DNA of 64,000 nucleotides, from assembly GCA_028278405.1 (NCBI GenBank), contig JANQEK010000015.1, positions 62,001 through 126,000 of the forward strand. Reading direction: 5' to 3'. This stretch comes from Nitrospinaceae bacterium (GTDB taxonomy: Bacteria > Nitrospinota > Nitrospinia > Nitrospinales > Nitrospinaceae). Below the pieces are notes generated by a model that worked only from the letters and a program-made list of their open reading frames with translations, did not search any database and had not been told where the DNA came from. The translations under genes and the position numbers were made by a program. Positions 1-7,244 of this stretch are shown in pieces (within the stretch, counting starts at the first letter, position 1; the number at the start of each line of letters is the position of its first letter).

Positions 1-49
1 TCGCTTTTGCCTGAGCTTTAGCTCGTGGAGACGCTTTACCGGAGTTCAT
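1..49 (-). CDS. 5' end of a gene running off the left edge
   Basis: An ATG on the minus strand at 47-49 opens a frame (MNSGKASPRAKAQAKA) that stays open to the window edge. It overlaps the stop of the upstream 90-residue gene by four bases (ATGA), and GGAGGG lies a few bases before it, so translational coupling is likely. Only 16 residues are visible, a basic Ala/Lys-rich N-terminus, and no function can be assigned. Confidence 0.5.
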   Translation of the reverse strand, partial: MNSGKASPRAKAQAKA

Positions 50-318
50 CGCGCAGCCCTCCCAAGTTCCTGTTCGATAAAATCTTCCAGACGGGTCAAC
101 GACCATTTAGAGTGGGGTGATCGCTCTTGCCGGTTCGCTTTATCAAAACCTGTTTCAATGGCGCGGCATAACTGCTCGACCGGAACCCCGCGCTCTTCCC
201 ATTGACTGACCAGATGATAATCGTTGGCGGAAAGGTGAAGACCCGAATCCTTGAGCGACAGAAAGAATTGCTCCACGGTGGTCAGGTAATTCAGGTTCTT
301 GTTTTCGATCAGGCTCAT
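46..318 (-). CDS. small hypothetical protein, 90 aa
   Basis: I do not recognise this protein. It is soluble, with no signal peptide or membrane segment, and looks mainly helical (for example NYLTTVEQFFLSLKDSGLHLS and VPVEQLCRAIETGF). The C-terminus is charged. Its stop overlaps the start of the next minus-strand gene in an ATGA arrangement, so the two probably form an operon. The overlapping 76-residue frame at 155-385 looks like a shadow. The coding call rests on the coupling and on protein-like composition. Confidence 0.65.
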   Translation of the reverse strand: MSLIENKNLNYLTTVEQFFLSLKDSGLHLSANDYHLVSQWEERGVPVEQLCRAIETGFDKANRQERSPHSKWSLTRLEDFIEQELGRAAR

Positions 319-463
319 CGGAAAGTTTTCTAAACAAAGGGAAGGTGAGTGCGACGATCTTACTTTTTGCCGAGCGGCTTTTCAACCTTTAATACCAAGT
401 GATTTGAAAACGCTTAAAAACCGGGGATTAAGACCTCTAGCGAGGGAGGCAGCTTGCTGACGG

Positions 464-988
464 TTACCGCTTATCGGTGGTCGTTGAGCGCAATTCGTTG
501 TTTAAATTTTGCTCCGGGCCTTGCCCGGCTACTTGAACGAGATTGCGGATCATCGCGGTTTCGTCACAGTGGTCCTGCTTGCGACAACCCTGACAATCCT
601 TCCAGATTTTGTCGGGGAGTTGATCCATGTTGATAATGCGAAACCCGAGTTTTTTAAACAGAGGGATCGCATAGGTCAAGACAAAGATGCGTTCGCAATC
701 CGCCAGTGTGGCCTGCACAATACACTCGTTGACTAAAGCGGTACCGATCCCCTGCCGGTAATGGTCGGGAAGCACAGCGAGTGACCGGATTTCAACCAGT
801 CTTCCCGGACCAAAACTGAGTCCGCAGGCGCCGGCAATGCATCCGTCCTTTTCTGCAATCAGGAAATTCAGGATATGGGTTTCCACATCTTCCCGGCTGC
901 GAAACAGCATTTGATCCATTTCCGCGTGGACATTGATCAAATGCACGATCGCATCCACATCTTTTAATGTGGCTTGTCGAATCTTCAT
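464..988 (-). CDS. GNAT acetyltransferase, short ArgA-like (N-acetylglutamate synthase type)
   Basis: A GNAT-fold acetyl-CoA-dependent N-acetyltransferase of 174 residues. The acetyl-CoA loop is seen as PDHYRQGIGTALV (about residues 74-86). The C-terminal segment PLFKKLGFRIINMDQLPDKI followed by WKDCQGCRKQDHCDE is typical of stand-alone ArgA-type acetyltransferases, which make N-acetylglutamate as the first step of arginine synthesis. argH lies about 8 kb away on the same strand. The start overlaps the stop of the DUF484-GGDEF gene by 4 bp. The last ~25 residues look like an extension, and part of it is encoded by a hairpin repeat at 514-528. Substrate is inferred from family resemblance only. 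Confidence 0.75.
   Translation of the reverse strand: MKIRQATLKDVDAIVHLINVHAEMDQMLFRSREDVETHILNFLIAEKDGCIAGACGLSFGPGRLVEIRSLAVLPDHYRQGIGTALVNECIVQATLADCERIFVLTYAIPLFKKLGFRIINMDQLPDKIWKDCQGCRKQDHCDETAMIRNLVQVAGQGPEQNLNNELRSTTTDKR
514..528. repeat. hairpin repeat CCGGGC-CTT-GCCCGG, copy 1
   Basis: A perfect 6-bp stem with a 3-base loop. The surrounding bases (TTTAAAT..TTTG.TCC..GGCCTTGCC.GG.TA) closely match 31400-31414, where both stem strands have changed together. A third copy lies at 63053-63067. It sits inside the 3' end of the acetyltransferase gene. Confidence 0.55.
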
Positions 989-2193
989 ACCGCTAATGCT
1001 CTGTCCTTCCTATCCCGGGCCTGTTCCAAGGCACCTGAGGCTGCTGTCAATAAATCCGTCGGGGTATTGATGCCCCTGCCGGAGGTGGCGGCTATTCCAA
1101 AGATAATTTTCACGCAATCGTTTTCCAGCTCCGGAAACATGTGATTGACCAGGGTCTTCCGGATCCGCTGGGCGATTTGCGCCGCCCCCTGCTCCGATGT
1201 ATCCGGGAGTAAAATCAGAAAATCCCCCTCACCGGAACTGATCATAATGTCGCCCCCGCGGCTGTTTTCCGCAAGCACTTTTCCCGCTTCCTGCAGGACC
1301 TTTTTGATGCGTGACTTGCCATAAGTATTGACGAGTTCCTCAAAAGAGTCAATGTGCATTTTAATGAGCGACAGGGTTTTGCCATAACATTGAGCCCATC
1401 CGAATTCCCGGCGCAGTACCGGGTCGAGATAAATTTCATTGTACAGCCCTGTCCTGGAATCCAGCACCGGCTGATTTTTCATGAGATCCAGCAGCAGCAT
1501 GTTTTCGATGGCGATCCCCAGTTTGTCGGCGGTGCGTTCCAGAAGATCGGTGCGCAGCCCTTTATGAAAATGGTGCGGATTCTCGCTCCCCAGGGCAATG
1601 GTCCCGATCAAATGACCGTGCAACAGAATCGGGATCAACGCTTCCGACTGAATATTCAGCTCCGATGCACCTTCAAAGATTTCCGAACCTTCCGTCATCT
1701 CCGCCCTTAGAACAGGCTTGGGGTTGTCATCAAACCAGCCGGAGGCGGCATCCGCATCAACGAATTGCAATCCTTCGATAGCGTTTTTGTCCAGCCGTTC
1801 CCTTAAGCATCCTTCCATTAAATGCTCGTCGCCATCCATCAAAATGATTTGTACGCCTGGAATTTTGAAACGCTTGATGATCTCCTCGCGCAGTTGCCCG
1901 ATCATCTGCGTAAAGTTGAGGCTGTACATGATGATGCGATCGATGGCGAACAGGTTCTCTTGAATTTTTTCGTTGGCCTGGCTGATTTCCATGAAGCTGA
2001 CAAGCTGGTTTTTCATGTGCTCTTTGTCGGCCTGCGCCCGCTTCACGATGCGGTCGGTGATGCTCAGCGTCTTGACCGGCTTGAGCGGCAGGTCTTCGGG
2101 AGCGATGGATTGAATCCGGGCCAGCAGTTCAGGGTACTGGTTGAAAAATTCTGGATGATCATTGAGATACAGGGCGATTTGATCGTTTTTCAT
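985..2193 (-). CDS. DUF484 / GAF-like protein with degenerate GGDEF domain
   Basis: A 402-residue cytosolic protein. The N-terminal half matches DUF484 (IALYLNDHPEFFNQYPELLA, then a coiled coil and a GAF-like sensor core, about residues 1-235). The C-terminal ~160 residues have a diguanylate-cyclase fold (DSRTGLYNEIYL, about residues 245-400). The signature loop reads GEGDF instead of GGDEF, so cyclase activity is doubtful and a binding or signalling role is more likely. It is translationally coupled to the downstream acetyltransferase by a 4-bp overlap. No membrane segment is seen. Confidence 0.8.
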   Translation of the reverse strand: MKNDQIALYLNDHPEFFNQYPELLARIQSIAPEDLPLKPVKTLSITDRIVKRAQADKEHMKNQLVSFMEISQANEKIQENLFAIDRIIMYSLNFTQMIGQLREEIIKRFKIPGVQIILMDGDEHLMEGCLRERLDKNAIEGLQFVDADAASGWFDDNPKPVLRAEMTEGSEIFEGASELNIQSEALIPILLHGHLIGTIALGSENPHHFHKGLRTDLLERTADKLGIAIENMLLLDLMKNQPVLDSRTGLYNEIYLDPVLRREFGWAQCYGKTLSLIKMHIDSFEELVNTYGKSRIKKVLQEAGKVLAENSRGGDIMISSGEGDFLILLPDTSEQGAAQIAQRIRKTLVNHMFPELENDCVKIIFGIAATSGRGINTPTDLLTAASGALEQARDRKDRALAV

Positions 2194-2248
2194 GGAGAGG
2201 GTCCTTCACCGGTTTATAAGGAATGATATTTTGCTGGTTCTGCTTAAA

Positions 2249-2491
2249 TCCACTAATAAACATAAAATCAATAGCTTATGTGGACTTTAGATTTATAACA
2301 TATCGGGAGACCCTTGCGCCAGTCAAAATATGGGTATCATATTGAATTTAAAAGGGTAACCACATAGCACCAAGCCGTCGGAGCGCACCGAAAAAGGGAA
2401 AATAGCGACCAAGCCCACAGAACGATCCTTGAGGCGGCCTTGAGTCAAAACCCATCAAAATTTCCTTTTAAAATCAATAGTTTATATGGGT
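2249..2491 (+). repeat. pair of 20-bp direct repeats with inverted flanks in a 424-bp intergenic gap
   Basis: AAAATCAATAGCTTATGTGG (2264-2283) and AAAATCAATAGTTTATATGG (2470-2489) match at 18 of 20 positions. Each ends an inverted repeat (TCCAC..GTGGA at 2249-2284; ACCCAT..ATGGGT at 2450-2491). The rest of the gap 2194-2617 shows no gene. A regulatory role for the pilin-like gene downstream is a guess. Confidence 0.5.
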
Positions 2492-2617
2492 CCGATTGGC
2501 TCAAAATGTTACTTGTTTGTGACATTACGGCAACATCATTGTGATCCTCTCTACTTACTCTAAAAATGTAATGTTTACATTTACCTATGGGACTTGGAAG
2601 GTATACCAGGCAGGACG

Positions 2618-3178
2618 ATGAACAAAAGGCACCAAACAAATTTGAGCAATGAAAAAGGATTCACACTGGCTGAATTGATGGTGGCCCTGGTCATTATTGG
2701 TGTTCTGGCCAGTGTGGCTGTTTCCAAGTACTCCCCCTTTAAAGTCCGGGCCTATGATGCCAATGCCCAGGCCAGCCTGAATCATGTTTTCAAAGCATGC
2801 AAGGATTACTGGACTTTCAACCACAGTGCCGATGCCTGCTTGCTGTCCACTCTATCGGATCCTGAATATGGATATACTCCGTCAGACGATATAGAGATTA
2901 TGATCGATAGTGATGTCAACAATACTGAATACGATTTTGTCGCCACTGCACAGCATACTTCGTCCTCAAAGGTTTTCGTGATCACTAATCAGGGAGCTGT
3001 GAGCCAGATCTCCTTTGACACGGTCACTGTAGAGGAAGAGGAGGAACAACAAAGCAACGACCAGGGATGCAGCAAACAAACCAAGAAAAATCTAAAAAAA
3101 CTCTGGAAAAAAGCCAAAAACAAAAAAATAAGGAAAGCTCTTAAAAAACTTTGGAGAAAAATTAAAAAGAATTGCTAA
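2618..3178 (+). CDS. type IV pilin-like (prepilin) protein with cationic tail
   Basis: The N-terminus has the class III prepilin signal: a short basic leader, then the processing site KGFTLAELM with Glu at +5, and a hydrophobic helix (VALVIIGVLASVAV). A prepilin peptidase would cut after the Gly, and the product would be placed in the inner membrane and possibly a pilus or pseudopilus. After the helix (about residue 40) comes a pilin-like region, then an acidic run (EEEEE) and an unusual Lys/Leu/Trp-rich tail with a Cys at each end. ATG 2618 is preferred over an upstream TTG (2594). No other pilus gene is nearby. Confidence 0.75.
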   Translation: MNKRHQTNLSNEKGFTLAELMVALVIIGVLASVAVSKYSPFKVRAYDANAQASLNHVFKACKDYWTFNHSADACLLSTLSDPEYGYTPSDDIEIMIDSDVNNTEYDFVATAQHTSSSKVFVITNQGAVSQISFDTVTVEEEEEQQSNDQGCSKQTKKNLKKLWKKAKNKKIRKALKKLWRKIKKNC

Positions 3179-3241
3179 CCTCTCTAACTCCCTTTTTGGT
3201 TTACTAACATTATGGGGGACGGGTAAACCTTTTAATTTTTC

Positions 3242-3269
3242 TTGAAAAAAAGAAAATTTGTCGTATATT
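3242..3269 (+). promoter_or_regulatory. sigma-70-like promoter for the His-rich protein gene
   Basis: TTGAAA (3242-3247) and TATATT (3264-3269) are separated by 16 bases and lie 30 bp before the ATG at 3300. Confidence 0.5.
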
Positions 3270-3299
3270 CATTTCTCAACTTTCAATCGATATTGAGTT

Positions 3300-3725
3300 A
3301 TGAAAATACTGCTCCGCCACATATTGACTGCGCTCATTTTGACTGCATTTCTTGGAGGTGTAGCCTCCGCGATGCCTGCTGTTTCTCATCACAGTCATTC
3401 GGATCATCACAAATCCCTTTCCCCTTTTGGCATCAAACATGGCAAACGTCTGCATTGTGAGTTGCTGGGTCACAATCCCCTGCTTCCCTGCCCGCATCAC
3501 AACAAACCTGCAGGCAAAAAGAAGAACTGTCTGCTGACCAGCGATTGTGGGGGAGGGTCTTTCCCGGCACCGAATTCCCAGTCGGCAGGGGATTATCCCC
3601 GGTTTTTAAAGCCCCTGATCACGACCGATGAAAATTTACCTTCTTTTGCTACTGTTTTAGCACCCACTTCTTTTTACGACGCTTTATTCTTCTCTTCTCT
3701 CGACCGCCCACCCCAGGCGCTCTGA
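3300..3725 (+). CDS. secreted His-rich small protein
   Basis: A 141-residue protein with a clear signal peptide (LILTAFLGGVASA, cut near residue 24). A His cluster follows directly (SHHSHSDHH) with more His/Cys further on (HCELLGHNP, PCPHH). Such proteins usually bind or buffer transition metals in the periplasm, and some are encoded next to copper or zinc handling genes. The following secreted proteins, including a YcnI-like one, fit that idea. No enzyme motif is seen and the metal is unknown. A good promoter lies 30 bp upstream. Confidence 0.65.
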   Translation: MKILLRHILTALILTAFLGGVASAMPAVSHHSHSDHHKSLSPFGIKHGKRLHCELLGHNPLLPCPHHNKPAGKKKNCLLTSDCGGGSFPAPNSQSAGDYPRFLKPLITTDENLPSFATVLAPTSFYDALFFSSLDRPPQAL

Positions 3726-3751
3726 TCTTTCCTTCTAGTATTCAAACCCTC

Positions 3752-3877
3752 AGCCCGTAACCGTTTGTTACCCGTGTGGAGACGTGTCTCTTCTTCCGGA
3801 GGCCTGCGTACTTCCTCGATACGGCGGAACGATGTCTACTTCCGTTCATTTTGAAATGACAGGAAATGCCACGGGCT
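3752..3877 (+). ncRNA. candidate structured RNA or leader
   Basis: AGCCCGT (3752-3758) can pair with ACGGGCT (3871-3877), enclosing about 112 bases. Inside are local hairpins GTAAC/GTTAC, GAGAC/GTCTC and CATTT/AAATG. A second strand (ACCCGTG, near 3770) competes for the same closing partner, as in a switch. It sits between the His-rich gene and a small Cys/His protein gene. It matches no RNA class that I recognise. Confidence 0.3.
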
Positions 3878-3953
3878 GAACACTCTTGCTGGACTGGCGA
3901 AGACTCCTTTGTCTGTGCCGGCCCCAAAACTCATTGTTTGAGAGGATAAAAAA

Positions 3954-4148
3954 ATGGACCGAGAGAATGTTGTGGTTTGCAAAGGCCATAAAGATCACCA
4001 CGAAAGATGTCTTCTTTGTGAACTCACCAACAATGAAGACTGGAAAGGAAAATATTTTGAAACAGCTGAACAACTTGTCGATGTTGTTGAAGAGCTGTTT
4101 CACCTGGAAGTCAAATTGCAGGAGTCGCAATCCGTCTCCAGCAAATAA
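3954..4148 (+). CDS. small Cys/His-containing protein, 64 aa
   Basis: A good ribosome site (GAGAGGA, about 7 bases before the ATG) supports this short gene over the overlapping longer frame from 3886. The N-terminus has closely spaced ligand-type residues (CKGHKDHHERCLLC), which could bind a metal. The C-terminal half looks like an acidic amphipathic helix (FETAEQLVDVVEELFHLEVK). No signal peptide is seen, so it would be cytosolic, unlike its neighbours. I do not recognise the family. It may be expressed together with the flanking secreted proteins. Confidence 0.55.
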   Translation: MDRENVVVCKGHKDHHERCLLCELTNNEDWKGKYFETAEQLVDVVEELFHLEVKLQESQSVSSK

Positions 4149-4233
4149 ATTCAAGGATCAACAGCAATCCATTTTTGAAAAAGTGGATTTCGCGTTCCTA
4201 AACACAAATTGCTATTTACTCAAGGTGTTTATC

Positions 4234-5055
4234 ATGAAACAAAAACATTTTGCTCAGCATATATTTTTGGGATTCATCAGTTTGGTTATCGGTTATGCGT
4301 TCGTTCTGGCGTTCGGTTTTTTGAATATCGCGTTGGCGGATCCACATACCACCATATACAAAAAAAATACACCTGAAGCGTTTGCCGTCCGTGAAGAGCT
4401 GGAAGGAAGCGGCGGTGTTTTAAATCGAATCAGAATTCCGCATGGTTGCAACGGTCGGGACATACGGGCCATGGCTGTTGTTTTTCCGGAAAAGCATTCA
4501 CCAGCCGTAAGAACAGATACGGGAGAAGCTGTAGAGTTGTCCGAACATATCGACAACGATCCCGTCATCAGCCCGAAGCCCATTCAAAATCACAACATTT
4601 TCGGAAAAATCGAACAGCTGGGAGAAGCGGGGCACCACGATTCCAAAACCCGTGCGTTCCACTTGACCCGGGGCAGGCTGGACACCAACCTGATCGGGAT
4701 GGTCCCCTGGGACAGCAGTTTTCCTTCGTTCAATCCGGACTCTTGCATTGCCCGTTTGAAAGTCAATATCGCGATCGCCAATTATTGCAACCGCTCCCGC
4801 AAGCGCGAAGACCGCGCCGATATCTGGATCGGTCATTTCACCCCATTGTTCAACGATCCGGCCGTAGTGGTGCAAAATCCGCCCAATTTCTGGCCTCACT
4901 TGATCGTGGTTCGGGACCTGTCCAGCAATCCGTTGAATCCGGAATGCGGTGACGGTTTCGAAGTCGAAGTCTCTCCATCGGATGAAGCGATCGATGAACT
5001 GTTGACGATCAAGGGGTACTGGCCTTCAAAACGTCGACACAGAGATGACGACTGA
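4234..5055 (+). CDS. secreted YcnI/DUF1775-like protein
   Basis: A 273-residue protein with an N-terminal signal sequence ending ..FGFLNIALA (about residue 32). The segment RIRIPHGCNGRDIRAMAVVFPE resembles the core of YcnI-like DUF1775 proteins (IPHGC..), several of which bind copper outside the membrane. His lies near the predicted mature N-terminus, and Cys pairs (C..C) are spread through the protein. ATG 4234 was chosen because the signal peptide begins there. The track start at 3886 would add 116 residues that overlap the small gene in another frame. A terminator follows. The family match is moderate. Confidence 0.6.
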   Translation: MKQKHFAQHIFLGFISLVIGYAFVLAFGFLNIALADPHTTIYKKNTPEAFAVREELEGSGGVLNRIRIPHGCNGRDIRAMAVVFPEKHSPAVRTDTGEAVELSEHIDNDPVISPKPIQNHNIFGKIEQLGEAGHHDSKTRAFHLTRGRLDTNLIGMVPWDSSFPSFNPDSCIARLKVNIAIANYCNRSRKREDRADIWIGHFTPLFNDPAVVVQNPPNFWPHLIVVRDLSSNPLNPECGDGFEVEVSPSDEAIDELLTIKGYWPSKRRHRDDD

Positions 5056-5062
5056 TGACGAT

Positions 5063-5092
5063 GGAACCGCCCTACCCAAAGTGGGCGGTTCC
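5063..5092 (+). terminator. hairpin after the YcnI-like gene
   Basis: GGAACCGCCC and GGGCGGTTCC form a perfect 10-bp stem with a 10-base loop, 8 bp after the stop. No T-run follows, so termination may be weak. Confidence 0.5.
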
Positions 5093-5164
5093 ATAACCGG
5101 AAGATGAAAAAGTTATTTGTTACTCAATTGACTATGAATTTTATCCTGACGAAAGGAGTCTGGG

Positions 5165-5599
5165 ATGAACACGCAATTTATAAATTTAAAAACGAGCCTG
5201 TTGTCGTTGATCATTCTGTTCACGATGACGACTACAGCATGGAGCGCAATCTATCACAAACCTCAAATTGCCCGGACGGTAACCGGCAAGCAAATTCTTT
5301 ACAAGGTTTCCAGTGAAGATCTGAACAGCATGAAGGATGCATTGATCCAGATCAATCTTCATATGCGGGAAAACATGGATCAAAAGAAACCCAAAACGAT
5401 GGTTGCCATCTACGGCCCCGGGGTTCAGCTGTTTCATCGGAGCTCCATTGATGAGGAACTCCGTTTCATGCTGGAGTGGTTTTATGAAGAAGATGTGATT
5501 GTAGGAGTATCCAAAGTCTGGATGCACAAATTAAAAATGGTGACCGATGATTTGGCCGACGGCCTGGCCGTGTTGGAATCATTGCGTCCAGTTGAGTAA
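5165..5599 (+). CDS. secreted DsrE/DsrF-like small protein
   Basis: A 144-residue protein with a signal peptide (LLSLIILFTMTTTAWS, cut near residue 28). The mature part has the alpha/beta layout of DsrE-family proteins: a helix (LNSMKDALIQINLHMRENM), then the strand KTMVAIYGPGVQLF, whose YGPGV is typical, then further helix and strand units. The Cys residues used in sulfur relay by DsrE/DsrF are not seen. AGGAG lies six bases before ATG 5165. It sits between the YcnI-like and cytochrome P460 genes on the same strand. The biochemical role is unknown. Confidence 0.6.
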   Translation: MNTQFINLKTSLLSLIILFTMTTTAWSAIYHKPQIARTVTGKQILYKVSSEDLNSMKDALIQINLHMRENMDQKKPKTMVAIYGPGVQLFHRSSIDEELRFMLEWFYEEDVIVGVSKVWMHKLKMVTDDLADGLAVLESLRPVE

Positions 5600-5661
5600 A
5601 AAGTATCTGGACACAATATGAATTGAAAACATAAACAATTCTTATTTGAAGGAGTTCATAG

Positions 5662-6201
5662 ATGAAAAAAGAATTTCAATATTTCAATATTTTTAAACGA
5701 GGCATCACCATATTGGCTTTTGCATGTTTTGTTTGTCTTGGACTTATGACCACTCAACTATCGGCCCATTCCGAAAATCCTAAAGACGGAGAATTGCACT
5801 TTCCCGACTACAAGCAATGGCCAACTTTTATTAAAGGGGTGCAAAAACCCAATATGGTCCGGGATATTTTTGTGAATCCAACAGGCGCCAAAACAAAAAG
5901 GGGGAGCGCCTTTTCTGAAGGGTCCACTCTCGTAATGGAAATCTATAAAGCCACGATGGATGGTGACACAAAGGTTAAAGGTGATCTTGCCAAAGTCTAC
6001 GTCATGCAAAAAGGAAAAGACTGGGGGAAGAATGCTCCTAAGGGTTTAGGAAACGGTGACTGGATTTATTCAGCTTTCAGTCCGGATGGCAAACCCATCA
6101 AAGTTGATTACAACAAATGTCGGGGATGTCATATGCCATTGAAGGAAGAAAAAGACTTCGTTCATCGATACGATGAATATTTCGACAAAAGAGGTCATTG
6201 A
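5662..6201 (+). CDS. cytochrome P460-family c-type haem protein
   Basis: A 179-residue exported protein: signal peptide (residues ~13-36, ending QLSAHS), a beta-rich domain with PDYKQWPTF, and a C-terminal c-haem site CRGCH (about residue 155) followed by MPL...FVHRYDEYF. Haem site near the C-terminus and the CHMP motif are characteristic of the cytochrome P460 / c'-beta family. Members bind NO or oxidise hydroxylamine in the periplasm. Whether the Lys-haem crosslink of true P460 exists cannot be told from sequence. AAGGAG precedes the ATG. A very strong hairpin follows. A role in nitrogen-oxide handling is inferred. Confidence 0.8.
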   Translation: MKKEFQYFNIFKRGITILAFACFVCLGLMTTQLSAHSENPKDGELHFPDYKQWPTFIKGVQKPNMVRDIFVNPTGAKTKRGSAFSEGSTLVMEIYKATMDGDTKVKGDLAKVYVMQKGKDWGKNAPKGLGNGDWIYSAFSPDGKPIKVDYNKCRGCHMPLKEEKDFVHRYDEYFDKRGH

Positions 6202-6261
6202 ACCTTTGTAAAATTTCTGGGCACAACAGGTGGGGAGAAGCAAATCAGCCCGGAAAATCGG

Positions 6262-6292
6262 CCGGGCCCCGTTCAGCCAAGGCGGGGCCCGG
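6262..6292 (+). terminator. strong hairpin after the cytochrome P460 gene
   Basis: CCGGGCCCCG / CGGGGCCCGG is a perfect GC-rich 10-bp stem with an 11-base loop, followed by TTTCCTCT, about 60 bp after the stop. A second hairpin (GGGGAAGTCCTC..GGAGGGCTTCCCC) spans 6325-6357. Confidence 0.7.
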
Positions 6293-6428
6293 TTTCCTCT
6301 CCACTCTGGTACTTCCTCTCTAGTGGGGAAGTCCTCTTCCTCATGGAGGGCTTCCCCGACCGGGGATGGGAAAATTTCTCTTCCGATCACCTATCTATTT
6401 GATAATTGAAGACTAATAGAGAGGAGGA

Positions 6429-6519
6429 GCCCCTGCAGATGTAACCCAAATCTTGTCCCAAATACCTTTAGGTAATCCAACCGAGGGGCCTTACCCTGAG
6501 TTGGTAAGCCTAGAGGGGC
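6429..6519 (+). promoter_or_regulatory. candidate leader with alternative pairings
   Basis: GCCCCT (6429-6434) can pair with either of two AGGGGC copies (6484-6489 and 6514-6519). The copies flank a hairpin CTTACC/GGTAAG (6490-6508). The second copy lies about 23 bp before the zinc-ribbon gene's start, near its ribosome site (GGGAGAGG). Switch-like control is possible but unproven. The remaining 6202-6541 gap holds no gene. Confidence 0.3.
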
Positions 6520-6541
6520 AACATATCAGGGAGAGGATTTT

Positions 6542-7165
6542 ATGTTATTTTTCTTTGGAACCAAAAACACAGGGGTGAGTGTTGCCCCAGCCGAGATCAC
6601 CTGCGAAAGCTGCAACCAATCACAGCAACGCGTCTATGTTTTTCAGAAGTATTTCCATTTCTGTTGGATCCCCACTTTTCCTCTGAGCAAGCAGTCTGTT
6701 CTCGAGTGTCAGCATTGCAAGAAAACCATCCTTGAGAAGGAAATGTCTCCGCAACAAAAACAAATCTCACTGCCAAAACGCAAGGCGGCAAAAACTCCCG
6801 CTTACACCTTTACCGGAATCATTTTATTTGCTTGTCTGGTTGGATGGGGAAATTACTCTACCTATCAGAAAAAGGAAAGAACTCAGAAATATGTTGCATC
6901 TCCCGTTGCAAATGACATTGCTATTATTCAATTGAAAAATAACGAATATCTTATATTGAAACTGGTGTCTGTTGAGGGCAATACGCTCAAATTCCTGCCT
7001 GGTAATTATGTCTATAAAAGTTACTTTACTGCAAAAAGAGAAATACGAGAAAAGGTTGAAGAAAATGGTTATTTCTCAGACAAGCTTCTTGAGATGTCAA
7101 AAATGAAATACAAAGAATTAAAAGTAGACTTTGTTAAGAGAGAAAGCCTGGCCGAAGAACTCTAG
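6542..7165 (+). CDS. zinc-ribbon membrane protein
   Basis: A 207-residue protein. The N-terminus has two CxxC pairs (CESC near residue 20, CQHC near residue 58) separated by a hydrophobic loop (FHFCWIPTFPLS), as in the zinc-ribbon family of small bacterial membrane proteins. One membrane helix follows (YTFTGIILFACLVGWG, about residues 87-103). The remaining ~100 residues form a soluble domain with no known motif (IIQLKNNEYLILKLVSVEG). GGGAGAGG precedes the ATG. Function unknown. It may form an operon with the following secreted protein. Confidence 0.65.
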   Translation: MLFFFGTKNTGVSVAPAEITCESCNQSQQRVYVFQKYFHFCWIPTFPLSKQSVLECQHCKKTILEKEMSPQQKQISLPKRKAAKTPAYTFTGIILFACLVGWGNYSTYQKKERTQKYVASPVANDIAIIQLKNNEYLILKLVSVEGNTLKFLPGNYVYKSYFTAKREIREKVEENGYFSDKLLEMSKMKYKELKVDFVKRESLAEEL

Positions 7166-7175
7166 AAAAGAAGGT

Positions 7176-7244
7176 ATGAATAAACCAGATCCATATTTTC
7201 AATATTTGGGATCCTATGGAACATTTTTTGAGAGTTTAAAATGA
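7176..7244 (+). CDS. possible 22-aa coupled leader ORF
   Basis: An ATG shortly after the zinc-ribbon stop opens a 22-codon frame (MNKPDPYFQYLGSYGTFFESLK). Its TGA overlaps the next gene's ATG (ATGA). AAGAAGG lies very close upstream. The overlap suggests coupling, but the spacing is poor and the peptide could be chance. Confidence 0.25.
   Translation: MNKPDPYFQYLGSYGTFFESLK

Noticed and set aside
3886-4233. 116-residue N-terminal extension of the YcnI-like protein
   Set aside because: The signal peptide begins at ATG 4234, and the extension overlaps the small Cys/His gene, which has its own ribosome site.
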